A stretch of 10,685 nt of DNA, taken from Comamonas sp. lk. GTDB lineage: Bacteria; Pseudomonadota; Gammaproteobacteria; Burkholderiales; Burkholderiaceae_C. The notes beneath the pieces were generated by a model that worked only from the letters and a program-made list of their open reading frames with translations, ran no database searches and was not told the origin of the DNA. The position numbers and the translations under genes are program-made. The DNA is taken from assembly GCA_945898105.1 (NCBI GenBank), contig CAMDHL010000049.1, positions 1-10,685 of the forward strand, written 5' to 3'. Each line of letters begins with the position of its first letter. Position 1 is the stretch's first letter. Positions 1 to 6,842 of the stretch are shown here, one piece after another.

Positions 1-199
1 GGGGAGCTTGAACACCCAATTTTGTTTTTGGGGTTGCCTAGTGGCTTTGGTGCGAGCGATTGCGATACGGATTTGAGCGCAGAGATCGGTGAACTTGGCA
101 GTCGTAGTGAATGGATTGGAGCTTGGGGCTGTAGCGGCAATAGCTTGACTTCGATTGACGGTGTTGTCACTCAAGCAGTAGGCCAGTGGAGAAAAAAAT

Positions 200-475
200 C
201 TATCCTCGTCAAACCACCGGGTGTGTGCAATGTGAGCGCCAGCGAGCGAGCCTACGCCTCCCGTTCGCCATTAGGCCGTGCTGAGCAACACAGCGGCGCA
301 CGGATCAGGGCGGGCGCTTGTTTGAGCGTAGCGAGTTTGCGCACGACCCCGGGCGGCGCGAGTAGCGCAAGGCACCCCGCAGGGCCACGGCCTTTGGCTC
401 GCCTTTCTTTTGCTTACTTTTCTTTGGCGAAGCAAAGAAAAGTGAGGCCTGCGGCAGGCAGCAATCAGGCAACAA
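200..475. repeat. Dispersed intergenic repeat-like element (Comamonadaceae type)
   Basis: This block combines features I recall from dispersed intergenic elements in Comamonadaceae genomes. It has a segment rich in GCGAGC/GCCTACGCC words (about 240-270), a GACCCCGGGCGGCGCGAG-like core (345-362), and a CTTTTCTTTGG-cgaag-CAAAG hairpin followed by GCCTGCGGCAGGC. Several internal inverted repeats are directly visible: CCGTG at 276-280 with CACGG at 299-303; the stem at 413-446; and GCCTG/CAGGC at 447-459. It carries no transposase and no obvious target duplication. The boundaries are approximate, because only one copy lies in the window. That it is multicopy is recall and inference, not something seen here. 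Confidence 0.45.
413..446. repeat. Perfect inverted repeat (long stem-loop)
   Basis: The arms ACTTTTCTTTG (416-426) and CAAAGAAAAGT (433-443) are perfect 11-base reverse complements around the six-base loop GCGAAG. The stem extends outward to 413 and 446 through one T:G wobble, giving about 14 pairs. A second small palindrome, GCCTG-CGG-CAGGC, follows at 447-459. No T-run follows the stem on either strand, so it does not look like a classic intrinsic terminator. It lies 72 bases upstream of the first gene and could affect the 5' end of the transcript or insulate it from upstream transcription. Confidence 0.8.
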
Positions 476-505
476 GCCCAAACCTGTATTTAGAACCCCC
501 AACTC

Positions 506-510
506 AGGAG
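506..510 (+). promoter_or_regulatory. Ribosome binding site of the M20 hydrolase
   Basis: AGGAG lies eight bases upstream of the ATG at 519 and is followed by an A-rich spacer (seven consecutive A, the last of which begins the start codon). It fixes this start over internal ATG codons. Confidence 0.8.
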
Positions 511-518
511 TCAAAAAA

Positions 519-1772
519 ATGAGCGATACAACCCTAGACATTTCCCAAGTCCGCATCAACGGCGAACGCCTCTGGGCCTCGCTCATGGAGTTAGCGCAAA
601 TCGGCGCAACCCCAAAAGGCGGTGTGTGCCGCCTCACGCTCACCGATCTGGATAAACAGGGCCGCGACTTGGTGACCCGCTGGGCGCGTGAAGCCGGCAT
701 GAGCGTGACTATCGACAAAATCGGTAACGGTTTTATGCGCCGCCCGGGCCGCAACAACAGCCTGCCACCCATCATGACCGGCAGCCACATCGACACCCAG
801 CCCACTGGCGGCAAGTTCGACGGCAACTACGGTGTGCTCGCTGGGCTTGAAGTGGTGCGCACACTCAATGATCTGGGCATAGAAACCGAAGCACCTATCG
901 AAGTGGCCTTCTGGACCAATGAAGAGGGCTCTCGCTTTGTGCCAGTGATGATGGGCTCGGGTGTGTTCGCCAAAGCCTTCACACTGGAGCATGCCTACGC
1001 CGCCACCGATACAACCGGCGTGTCGGTCAAAGAAGAACTCACACGCATCGGCTACATCGGCGACCAAGAGCCGGGCGACCACCCGATTGGCGCTTACTTT
1101 GAAACCCATATCGAACAAGGCCCCGTGCTCGAAGACAACGATGTCACCATCGGCGTGGTGCAAGGTGTGCTGGGCATTCGCTGGTTCGACTGCACGGTGA
1201 CGGGCATGGAGGCGCATGCCGGCCCCACGCCTATGGCGCTGCGCCGCGATGCGATGCAAGTGTCCACACACATCATGCAAGAAGTAGTGGCTTCGGCACT
1301 GCGCCACGCGCCGCACGGACGCGGCACCGTGGGAATGGTGCAAGTCTTCCCCAACAGCCGCAACGTGATTCCAGGGCGCGTGAAGTTCAGCATCGACTTG
1401 CGTAATTCCACCGACGCCCTGGTAGATCAAATGGTCGACGAAGTCAAAGCCTTTGCCGCGCGCAAGGCCACCGAAACCGGTTTGGACGTGAAGATCGAAA
1501 TGGTCTCCAGCTACTCGGCCATCGGCTTTCATGCCGACTGCATCGACGCCGTGGCGCGTGCTGCGAAAAAACTCGGCTACTCCAATATGCCCGTGGTTTC
1601 AGGCGCCGGACACGACGCGGTCTATATGGCCAAACTAGCCTCCAGCGGCATGATTTTTATACCCTGCAAAGACGGTATCAGCCACAACGAAGTGGAAGAT
1701 GCCAAGCCCGAACACATCACGGCCGGATGCAATGTGCTGCTGCATGCCATGTTGGAGCGGGCTGGTACTTAA
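519..1772 (+). CDS. M20-family Zn-dependent amidase (N-carbamoyl amino acid hydrolase / beta-ureidopropionase / allantoate amidohydrolase type)
   Basis: This 417-residue protein has the length and motifs of the hydantoinase/carbamoylase branch of the M20 metallopeptidase family. These cytoplasmic enzymes hydrolyse N-carbamoyl amino acids, N-carbamoyl-beta-alanine or allantoate, releasing ammonia and CO2. Visible di-metal ligands are H90 and D101 (GSHIDTQPTGGKFDG), E136 (WTNEEGSRF), H197 (THIEQGP) and H389 (GISHNE). E135 is the likely catalytic base. The dimerisation/lid segment carries GMEAHAGPTPM (229-239) and FPNSRNVIPG (277-286), where conserved Asn and Arg bind the substrate carboxylate in the family. 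It is the first gene of the cluster, 76 bases before a BMP binding protein. With a CodA-like deaminase downstream, beta-ureidopropionase (last step of reductive uracil breakdown) is the favoured role. Allantoate or an L-carbamoyl amino acid as substrate cannot be excluded. The family call is secure; the substrate is inferred. Confidence 0.93.
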   Translation: MSDTTLDISQVRINGERLWASLMELAQIGATPKGGVCRLTLTDLDKQGRDLVTRWAREAGMSVTIDKIGNGFMRRPGRNNSLPPIMTGSHIDTQPTGGKFDGNYGVLAGLEVVRTLNDLGIETEAPIEVAFWTNEEGSRFVPVMMGSGVFAKAFTLEHAYAATDTTGVSVKEELTRIGYIGDQEPGDHPIGAYFETHIEQGPVLEDNDVTIGVVQGVLGIRWFDCTVTGMEAHAGPTPMALRRDAMQVSTHIMQEVVASALRHAPHGRGTVGMVQVFPNSRNVIPGRVKFSIDLRNSTDALVDQMVDEVKAFAARKATETGLDVKIEMVSSYSAIGFHADCIDAVARAAKKLGYSNMPVVSGAGHDAVYMAKLASSGMIFIPCKDGISHNEVEDAKPEHITAGCNVLLHAMLERAGT

Positions 1773-1848
1773 ACAGTTTTGAAAGTGTTTTTTGCTGGTT
1801 CCATTTTCGGCTTCCCAGCGGCCGACCCCCACTTCGATTGGAGAAACT
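1773..1848 (+). other. 76-base spacer between hydrolase and binding-protein genes
   Basis: This is the longest gap inside the gene cluster, and it is T-rich at its start (1773-1800). A weak GCTGG/CCAGC inverted match with a long loop is present but is not convincing as a terminator. It could hold a secondary promoter for the transporter part, but no good -35/-10 pair is visible. The ribosome binding site GGAG at 1840-1843 serves the next gene. Confidence 0.4.
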
Positions 1849-2838
1849 ATGACAGATACCAACACCATGCGTCGCAGAATTCTGGCGGGCCTTGCGGCCG
1901 GCGTAGCATTGCCCGGCCTTAGCAGCCGCGCACTGGCTGCCGGGCCGCGTATCAAAGTGGCCGGCTTGCACAGTGACCCGGTCGAAAACGCCTGGAACTC
2001 GCGCATCCACGAGGCCTGCAAAGCCGCTGATGCCGCAGGCCTGATCGAGTACAAGTTTTCCGAATCGGTGGCCAATACGGACTACCCGCGCGTGATCCGC
2101 GAATACGCGCAAGCAGGCACCCAACTGATTGTGGGCGAGGTCTATGGCGTCGAGAAAGATGCCCGCGCAGTCGCCAAGGAATACCCCAAAGTCGCCTTCC
2201 TGTGCGGCTCCAGCGGTGGCCCGCAAGCAGCCAATTTCGGTACCTTCGGCACCTGGAACCACGAGGCGGCTTACCTCACCGGTTTACTGGCCGGTCATAT
2301 GACCAAAACCGGCAAGCTTGGCGCCGTCGGCGGCTATCCGATTCCTGAAGTCAACCGCCTGATACACGCATTCCGCCAAGGCGTGCGCGAAGTCAAGCCC
2401 GATGCCACCTTCCAGGTCGCGTTTATCAACACCTGGTTCGACCCACCAAAAGCCAAAGAAGCGGCACTGGCGCAACTGGACAACGGTTGCGACATTTTGT
2501 TTGGCGAGCGCATCGGCACCGCTGACGCGGCCAAGGCGCGCGGCAAGCTCTCTGTCGGATCGCTCATCGACTACATGCCGCGCTACCCGGGCACTGTGTT
2601 TGCTAACGCCATGTGGTACTTCCGCCCCATACTGGACGGTGCAATTGCCGACGTGCAAGCAGGCCGTCCCACGGGCAAAGACTACAGCCCCTTTAGCATG
2701 CTCAAAGCTGGCGGTAATGGCGTCACCTATGACAACAAACTGGTACCGCCCGCAGCGCTCAAGATGATGCTTGAAAAGCAGGCAGCGATTAAATCGGGCG
2801 CGCTGCAAATCCCGGCGGTTGACACGCAACCGACCTAA
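1849..2838 (+). CDS. BMP-family ABC transporter substrate-binding protein (nucleoside/nucleobase type)
   Basis: This is a periplasmic solute receptor of the basic membrane protein (BMP/PnrA-like) family, whose characterised members bind nucleosides or nucleobases. I place the start at ATG 1849, five bases after GGAG (1840-1843). The frame can be extended to a TTG at 1792, but that would add 19 residues ahead of the signal. The 329-residue protein opens with MRRRILAG at residues 7-14, then a hydrophobic stretch and an A-L-A cleavage site (residues 28-30). This is a twin-arginine-like signal peptide. Family motifs follow: the IKVAGLHS strand (35-42), GGYPIPEVNRLIHAFRQG (161-178) and NTWFDPPKAKEAA (194-206). 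The partner ATPase and permeases follow downstream, separated by an amidase gene. The ligand is inferred to be a purine or pyrimidine from family and neighbours. Confidence 0.9.
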   Translation: MTDTNTMRRRILAGLAAGVALPGLSSRALAAGPRIKVAGLHSDPVENAWNSRIHEACKAADAAGLIEYKFSESVANTDYPRVIREYAQAGTQLIVGEVYGVEKDARAVAKEYPKVAFLCGSSGGPQAANFGTFGTWNHEAAYLTGLLAGHMTKTGKLGAVGGYPIPEVNRLIHAFRQGVREVKPDATFQVAFINTWFDPPKAKEAALAQLDNGCDILFGERIGTADAAKARGKLSVGSLIDYMPRYPGTVFANAMWYFRPILDGAIADVQAGRPTGKDYSPFSMLKAGGNGVTYDNKLVPPAALKMMLEKQAAIKSGALQIPAVDTQPT

Positions 2839-2841
2839 GGA
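2837..2841 (+). promoter_or_regulatory. Ribosome binding site deciding a TTG start
   Basis: AAGGA overlaps the stop codon of the binding-protein gene and sits six bases before TTG 2848. The next in-frame ATG (2893, residue 16) lacks a comparable site, and the first 15 residues fit the usual amidase N-terminus. TTG is therefore the likely start. Confidence 0.65.
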
Positions 2842-2847
2842 AATTGT

Positions 2848-4269
2848 TTGGCTCTTAGCACCAAGCATTACCTGAGCGCAGATGCCTGCACCATGGCGCA
2901 GTGGGTGCGTGACGGCGATGTCACGCCTCGCGCCTTGCTGGACATGGCGATGCAGCGCGCCCGCGCGCTGCAAACGCGCACGGGTGCTATCAGCCAATGG
3001 TTGGACCCCGTGGCCTTGGACTGTTTAGATGCACTCCCACCCCGCGCCACGCTGGCCGGGGTGCCTTTTTTGGTGAAAGACCTAGGTGCGGCGCTGGCCG
3101 GTGGCAGGGGCCTGGCCAGTTGCCGCCATTTGGCGCAACACGCGCCCGTGGACACCCAAGACAGCACGCTGATGGCCCGCTTCAAAGCTGGGGGATTGGT
3201 GCCTTTTGGCAAAACCACCGTACCCGAATTCGGGCTGAATTTATCCACCGAGCCAGCCATCGGCCCGGTCTGCCGCAACCCATGGAACCCGGCCCGCAGC
3301 GCTGGCGGCTCGTCGGGCGGGTCGGCAGCGGCCGTGGCTGCGGGCATTGTGCCCATGGCGCATGCCACCGACGCCGCCGGCTCTATCCGCGTGCCCGCAG
3401 CGGCCTGCGGCCTAGTCGGCCTCAAGCCCGGGCGCGGCACCGTGCCGCAAGGGCCGCAATACAACAACCTGCTGGGCGGTCTGGCCAGCGAACTGGTGCT
3501 TTCGCGCAGCGTGCGCGACAGCGCTGCCGCCTGGGACCTGGTCCGCGTACGCGGCCTGCAGCACAGTGTGGGCCCACGCACCCTTGACACGCCTGCGCTC
3601 AAACGCATTGCCCTACTTGACCTGCCGCCCCAGGGTGTGCCGCAAGACGGCCAATGGGCCGGCGCCGCGCACGCTGCAGCGCGCCGCCTGGAGGGCGCAG
3701 GCCACCGCCTGAGCCTGCTCGACAGTCGCCGTCTGGAAGAGGCCTGCGCCTTGTCCATGCAGGCCTTTGACGTATTTGGCAGCCGCCGCGCCGCAGCTGC
3801 CGTGCAAGCGCTGCAACCCGCCGCGCAAGACATGGAATGCATCAGCTGGGCTGCCGCGCACCGCGGGCGAAGCCTGAGCGCCCTAGACCACGTCAACGCC
3901 GAAATTTCCGTCGCACGTTGCGGCGCATTGCTCGATGTTTTGTGGGAAGAGTTTGACCTCATCCTCAGCCCCGCGCTAGCGCAGCCCATACCCTTGCTGG
4001 GGCAGTTGCCCACCACCGGCACCGGCCAGGACTTGGCTGCCTGGCAGGCACATTTGCAGCGCTTTACCGATCTGGCCCCCTATAGTGCGCTGGCCAATGT
4101 GTCAGGTTGCCCCGCCATCGTGGTGCCCCACGGGCAGGCCCGAGATGGCATGCCGTTGGCCATCCAGATCATGGCTCCGCTCGGCGGCGAAGACCTGCTA
4201 TTGGCGGTGGCAGCATTTTTTGAAACCGAGGCCCCTTGGCCGCAGTTGGCACCGATGGCCTATGTCTGA
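2848..4269 (+). CDS. Amidase signature family hydrolase
   Basis: This 473-residue cytoplasmic serine hydrolase belongs to the amidase signature family (GatA-like fold) and cleaves a C-N amide bond. The Ser-cisSer-Lys triad is visible: K77 in GVPFLVKDLG, S155 in AGGSSGGSAA, and the nucleophile S179 in DAAGSIRVPA. The 24-residue S155-S179 spacing matches the family. GLVGLKPGRG (188-197) and the C-terminal block PLAIQIMAP complete the signature. It lacks the extra C-terminal domains of GatA or of allophanate hydrolase, and no GatB or GatC neighbour is present, so a tRNA amidotransferase role is unlikely. The gene lies between a BMP binding protein and its ATPase, with only nine bases before it and an eight-base overlap after it. 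Its substrate should therefore be linked to the imported compound, for example an amide or ureido intermediate or a modified base. The specific substrate is unknown. Confidence 0.9.
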   Translation: MALSTKHYLSADACTMAQWVRDGDVTPRALLDMAMQRARALQTRTGAISQWLDPVALDCLDALPPRATLAGVPFLVKDLGAALAGGRGLASCRHLAQHAPVDTQDSTLMARFKAGGLVPFGKTTVPEFGLNLSTEPAIGPVCRNPWNPARSAGGSSGGSAAAVAAGIVPMAHATDAAGSIRVPAAACGLVGLKPGRGTVPQGPQYNNLLGGLASELVLSRSVRDSAAAWDLVRVRGLQHSVGPRTLDTPALKRIALLDLPPQGVPQDGQWAGAAHAAARRLEGAGHRLSLLDSRRLEEACALSMQAFDVFGSRRAAAAVQALQPAAQDMECISWAAAHRGRSLSALDHVNAEISVARCGALLDVLWEEFDLILSPALAQPIPLLGQLPTTGTGQDLAAWQAHLQRFTDLAPYSALANVSGCPAIVVPHGQARDGMPLAIQIMAPLGGEDLLLAVAAFFETEAPWPQLAPMAYV

Positions 4270-5806
4270 AGTCCGCAGCAGCACCGTGCCACCGGCCCTG
4301 CAACTGCACGGCATCGCCAAATACTTTGGCGAAGTCTGCGCCAACGAAGACATTTCCATCGAACTAGCGCAAGGCCAAATTCTGGGTCTACTCGGCGAAA
4401 ACGGCGCTGGCAAAACGACGCTGATCAGCATCCTCTTTGGCCACTATGTGGCAGACCGCGGGCATATTGATGTATTTGGCAAGGCGCTTGCGCCAGGCTC
4501 GCAACGCGCCGCAATTGCAGCAGGTATCGGCTTGGTGCACCAGCACTTCACGCTGGCAGGCAACCTCACGGTACTGGACAACGTGTTGGTGGGCACCGAA
4601 AGCCTGTGGGCTCCGGCCTCAGCCCGCAGCGCCGCGCGCACCAAGCTGCGTGCGCTGTCTGAGCAATTCGGCCTGCGCGTGGACCCAGATGCGCTGGTGC
4701 AGCGCCTCTCGGTGGGCGAGCAGCAACGCGTGGAAATTCTCAAATCGTTGTATCGCCAGGCGCGAATCTTGGTACTCGACGAGCCCACCGCCGTACTCAC
4801 GCCGGGTGAATCCATCACCTTGTTTGAGACGCTGCGCAAAATGGCCGCAGCCGGTTTATCGGTCATTCTGATTAGCCACAAACTCGACGAGGTGTTGCGC
4901 GTGGCCGACCAGATCGCGGTGCTGCGCGCCGGGCGCCTGGTGGCGCAGCGCGCCGCGGCCGCGCTAGACCGCGCCACCCTGGCCGAACTGATGGTAGGCC
5001 GGCGCGTACTGCGCCCGAAGCGCCAGCCCCTACCGGTAGGCGATGTGGTCTGGGCGCTGCAAGACGCCGCCATCGAAGGCCGCAGTGTTAACGCGCGTCT
5101 GCGCCCCGCCACACTGTCGGTGCATGCGCATGAAATCGTCGGTGTCGTAGGCGTTGCCGGCAATGGACAACACGCCTTGCTGGAACTGGCCTGCGGCCTG
5201 CGCGCCCCTTTTAGTGGCAGCGTGCTATTGCGCGGCCAGCGCCAAGGCCAGCCGCAGCATGCCGCGCTGCGCCGCGCCGGGCTGGCGCGCATCCCGGAAG
5301 ACCGGCACCGCGAAGGCGTGGTGGGCGATTTGGAGATGTGGCACAACGCCATCCTCGAAGACCTGAACGACCCGCGCTTTAACCGCCTGGGCTGGCTGCG
5401 CAAAGCCGCCGCACTGGAACACACGCGCGCGCTGATTGCCGAATTTGATATTCGCTGCGAAGGCCCGGCGCAGCGCACCCGCCTACTTTCGGGCGGCAAT
5501 ATGCAAAAACTAATTGTCGGGCGCGGCATGGTCACGCAGCCCTCATTTATTGTGGCCTGCCAACCTGTACGCGGCCTGGACGAGGGCGCGATTGCCGATG
5601 TACATGCGCGCCTGCTGCAAGCACGCGAACGCGGCGCGGCAGTCCTGCTGGTCACCGACGACCTAGACGAAGCGCTGGAGCTGGCTGACCGCATCGTGGT
5701 GATTCAAAACGGCCGACTCAGCGCGCCGATTGAAGCCCAAGACTATGACGTGGGCCACATCGGCATGCTGATGCTCGGCCAGGAGGAGAAAACCCATGCG
5801 GCTTGA
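4262..5806 (+). CDS. BMP/sugar-type ABC transporter ATP-binding protein (two ATPase domains)
   Basis: This 514-residue ATPase has two fused nucleotide-binding domains, as in nucleoside (NupO/YufO-like) and ribose (RbsA-like) importers. Domain 1 is intact: Walker A GENGAGKT (45-52), Q-loop Q94, signature LSVGEQQ (149-155), Walker B ILVLDEP (169-175) and switch histidine H206. Domain 2 is degenerate, as usual in this family. The P-loop position reads GVAGNGQH (297-304) with no Lys, although the signature LLSGGNMQK (408-416) is kept. The Walker B region reads VACQPVRGLDEG (431-442), without the normal catalytic Glu. The start is ATG 4262, inside the last codons of the amidase gene. No strong ribosome site precedes it, which suggests translational coupling. 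An upstream extension of the frame to 4085 only shadows the amidase in another frame. It drives uptake through the two permeases that follow. Confidence 0.93.
   Translation: MSEVRSSTVPPALQLHGIAKYFGEVCANEDISIELAQGQILGLLGENGAGKTTLISILFGHYVADRGHIDVFGKALAPGSQRAAIAAGIGLVHQHFTLAGNLTVLDNVLVGTESLWAPASARSAARTKLRALSEQFGLRVDPDALVQRLSVGEQQRVEILKSLYRQARILVLDEPTAVLTPGESITLFETLRKMAAAGLSVILISHKLDEVLRVADQIAVLRAGRLVAQRAAAALDRATLAELMVGRRVLRPKRQPLPVGDVVWALQDAAIEGRSVNARLRPATLSVHAHEIVGVVGVAGNGQHALLELACGLRAPFSGSVLLRGQRQGQPQHAALRRAGLARIPEDRHREGVVGDLEMWHNAILEDLNDPRFNRLGWLRKAAALEHTRALIAEFDIRCEGPAQRTRLLSGGNMQKLIVGRGMVTQPSFIVACQPVRGLDEGAIADVHARLLQARERGAAVLLVTDDLDEALELADRIVVIQNGRLSAPIEAQDYDVGHIGMLMLGQEEKTHAA
5781..5787 (+). 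promoter_or_regulatory. Strong ribosome binding site of the first BMP permease
   Basis: AGGAGGA lies inside the 3' end of the ATPase gene, eight bases before ATG 5796. It is the best ribosome binding site in the cluster. Confidence 0.8.
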
Positions 5807-6842
5807 AAGACGCACGTCCACTACGGCCCGTCTGGTGCTGCTCAATATTGCACTGGTGCTGGGGCTGATGGCAGCCGCAGGCTCCGTGCTGATTGCCCAA
5901 GCCGGTGCGCCGGTGGGCCCCAGTTGGCTGGCAATGCTTAACGGCGCCTTTGGCTCCAAACTGGCGATTACTGAAACTCTGACTCGCGCCACGCCACTCA
6001 TCTTCACAGGTCTGGCCTGCGCCATCGCGTTTCGCTCGCGCCTGTGGAACATCGGCGCCGAAGGCCAGCTCTATGCCGGTGCGCTGGCGGTGGCCGCGCT
6101 AGGCAGCGGAGTCATCCAGGCGCCAGGCTATGTGCTGATACCGCTAGTGATGCTGGCAGCGGCGCTGGCCGGAGCGGCCATGCTGATGGGTCCTGCCCTG
6201 CTCAAGCGCTATATGAATGTGGACGACGTGGTCACCACTTTGCTGCTCAACTTCATCATGGCTTTGTTTGTCTCCATCATGGTGCAAGGCCCTATGCGCG
6301 ACCCGCTGTCCATGGGCTGGCCGCAAACCTTGCACGTTCTGGACGAAGCGACCCTGGACAAGCTGGTGACACAGTCACGCCTGCACACCGGCTTGCTTCT
6401 AGCACTGGCGCTGTCGGTAGTGCTTGCACTGGTGGAATCGCGCTCGGTCTTTGGTCTGCAAAGGCGCGCTGTGGGCCTGAACCCGGAGGCCGCGCGCTTT
6501 GCCGGCATACCGGCCACGCGTGTCCTAGTGTGGACCACGGTCGTGTCGGGCGGGCTGGCAGGTTTAGCCGGTGCAGTTGAAGTCATGGGCATGCGCGGCT
6601 ATGTCACTGGCGACTTATCCCCCGGCTTTGGCTACACCGGCGTCATCGTGGCCATGCTGGCTCAATTGCATCCGCTAGGTGTGCCGGTGGCCGCACTGCT
6701 GGTGGCCAGTGTGTTTGTCGGTGCCGATGCGATGAGCCGCATGTTCAATGTACCCAGTTTTATTGCCGATGTGATGGTCTCGCTTTCGCTGCTAAGCATG
6801 TTGGCCGGATCGTTTTTTCTGAGCTATCGGATCCGCCGATGA
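5796..6842 (+). CDS. BMP-type ABC transporter permease, first subunit (NupP/YufP-like)
   Basis: This 348-residue inner-membrane protein of the branched-chain/ribose permease fold (BPD_transp_2 type) is one half of the translocation pore for the BMP receptor. Predicted hydrophobic segments include about 13-35, 64-80, 92-107, 112-133, 146-164, 198-214, 243-262, 281-311 and 322-343. The family block RATPLIFTGLA...NIGAEGQ lies at 64-91. The cytoplasmic coupling segment, which contacts the ATPase, is probably AVGLNPEAARFAGI (225-238). The start overlaps the ATPase gene by 11 bases, and the end overlaps the next permease in an ATGA junction. At about 350 residues it is the longer subunit, as expected for the first of the two BMP permeases. 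Confidence 0.93.
   Translation: MRLERRTSTTARLVLLNIALVLGLMAAAGSVLIAQAGAPVGPSWLAMLNGAFGSKLAITETLTRATPLIFTGLACAIAFRSRLWNIGAEGQLYAGALAVAALGSGVIQAPGYVLIPLVMLAAALAGAAMLMGPALLKRYMNVDDVVTTLLLNFIMALFVSIMVQGPMRDPLSMGWPQTLHVLDEATLDKLVTQSRLHTGLLLALALSVVLALVESRSVFGLQRRAVGLNPEAARFAGIPATRVLVWTTVVSGGLAGLAGAVEVMGMRGYVTGDLSPGFGYTGVIVAMLAQLHPLGVPVAALLVASVFVGADAMSRMFNVPSFIADVMVSLSLLSMLAGSFFLSYRIRR

Larger units (their letters stand above)
1..518. other. Non-coding left flank with repeat-like sequence
   Basis: I see no gene I can defend in this stretch. Positions 1-180 are more AT-rich than the operon that follows and match no family I recognise. From about 200 onward the sequence contains hairpins and a repeat-like block, described separately. 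One + frame is open from the left edge to the TGA at 520-522, and a - frame is open from about 270 back to the left edge. Neither has a convincing start or ribosome binding site, and neither gives a recognisable protein. No clear sigma70 -35/-10 pair, sigma54 site or operator could be called upstream of the first gene, although its promoter should lie here. Confidence 0.6.

Noticed and set aside
1..270. - strand open frame running off the left edge
   Set aside because: It has no ATG or GTG start after the TAA near 271, and its product is unrecognisable. TTG at 174-172 is the only candidate and lacks a ribosome site.
413..459. Intrinsic transcription terminator
   Set aside because: The stem is strong, but no T-run follows it on either strand. 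It is therefore described as an inverted repeat.
477..518. sigma70 or sigma54 promoter for the operon
   Set aside because: TATTTA at 487-492 resembles a -10 box but has no matching -35, and no GG-N10-GC element is visible.
22..522. Possible 166-codon gene from TTG 22
   Set aside because: It has no ribosome binding site and no recognisable domain, and more than half of it lies in repeat-like sequence. Kept only as a low-interest finding.
591..1532. Long - strand open frame opposite the carbamoylase gene
   Set aside because: It is a GC-rich antisense shadow rich in His and Ala, without any family motif. The + strand gene shows all catalytic residues.
2868..4022. Long - strand open frame opposite the amidase gene
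   Set aside because: It is very rich in Arg, Ser and Ala, as expected of an antisense frame in high-GC coding DNA. The + strand protein has the full catalytic triad.
4085..4261. N-terminal extension of the ABC ATPase
   Set aside because: The 59 extra residues are the out-of-frame 3' end of the amidase gene (Trp/Arg/Pro-rich). The conserved ATPase domain starts just after ATG 4262.
4444..5694. Long - strand open frame opposite the ABC ATPase gene
   Set aside because: It is an antisense shadow with Ser/Arg-rich, motif-free translation.
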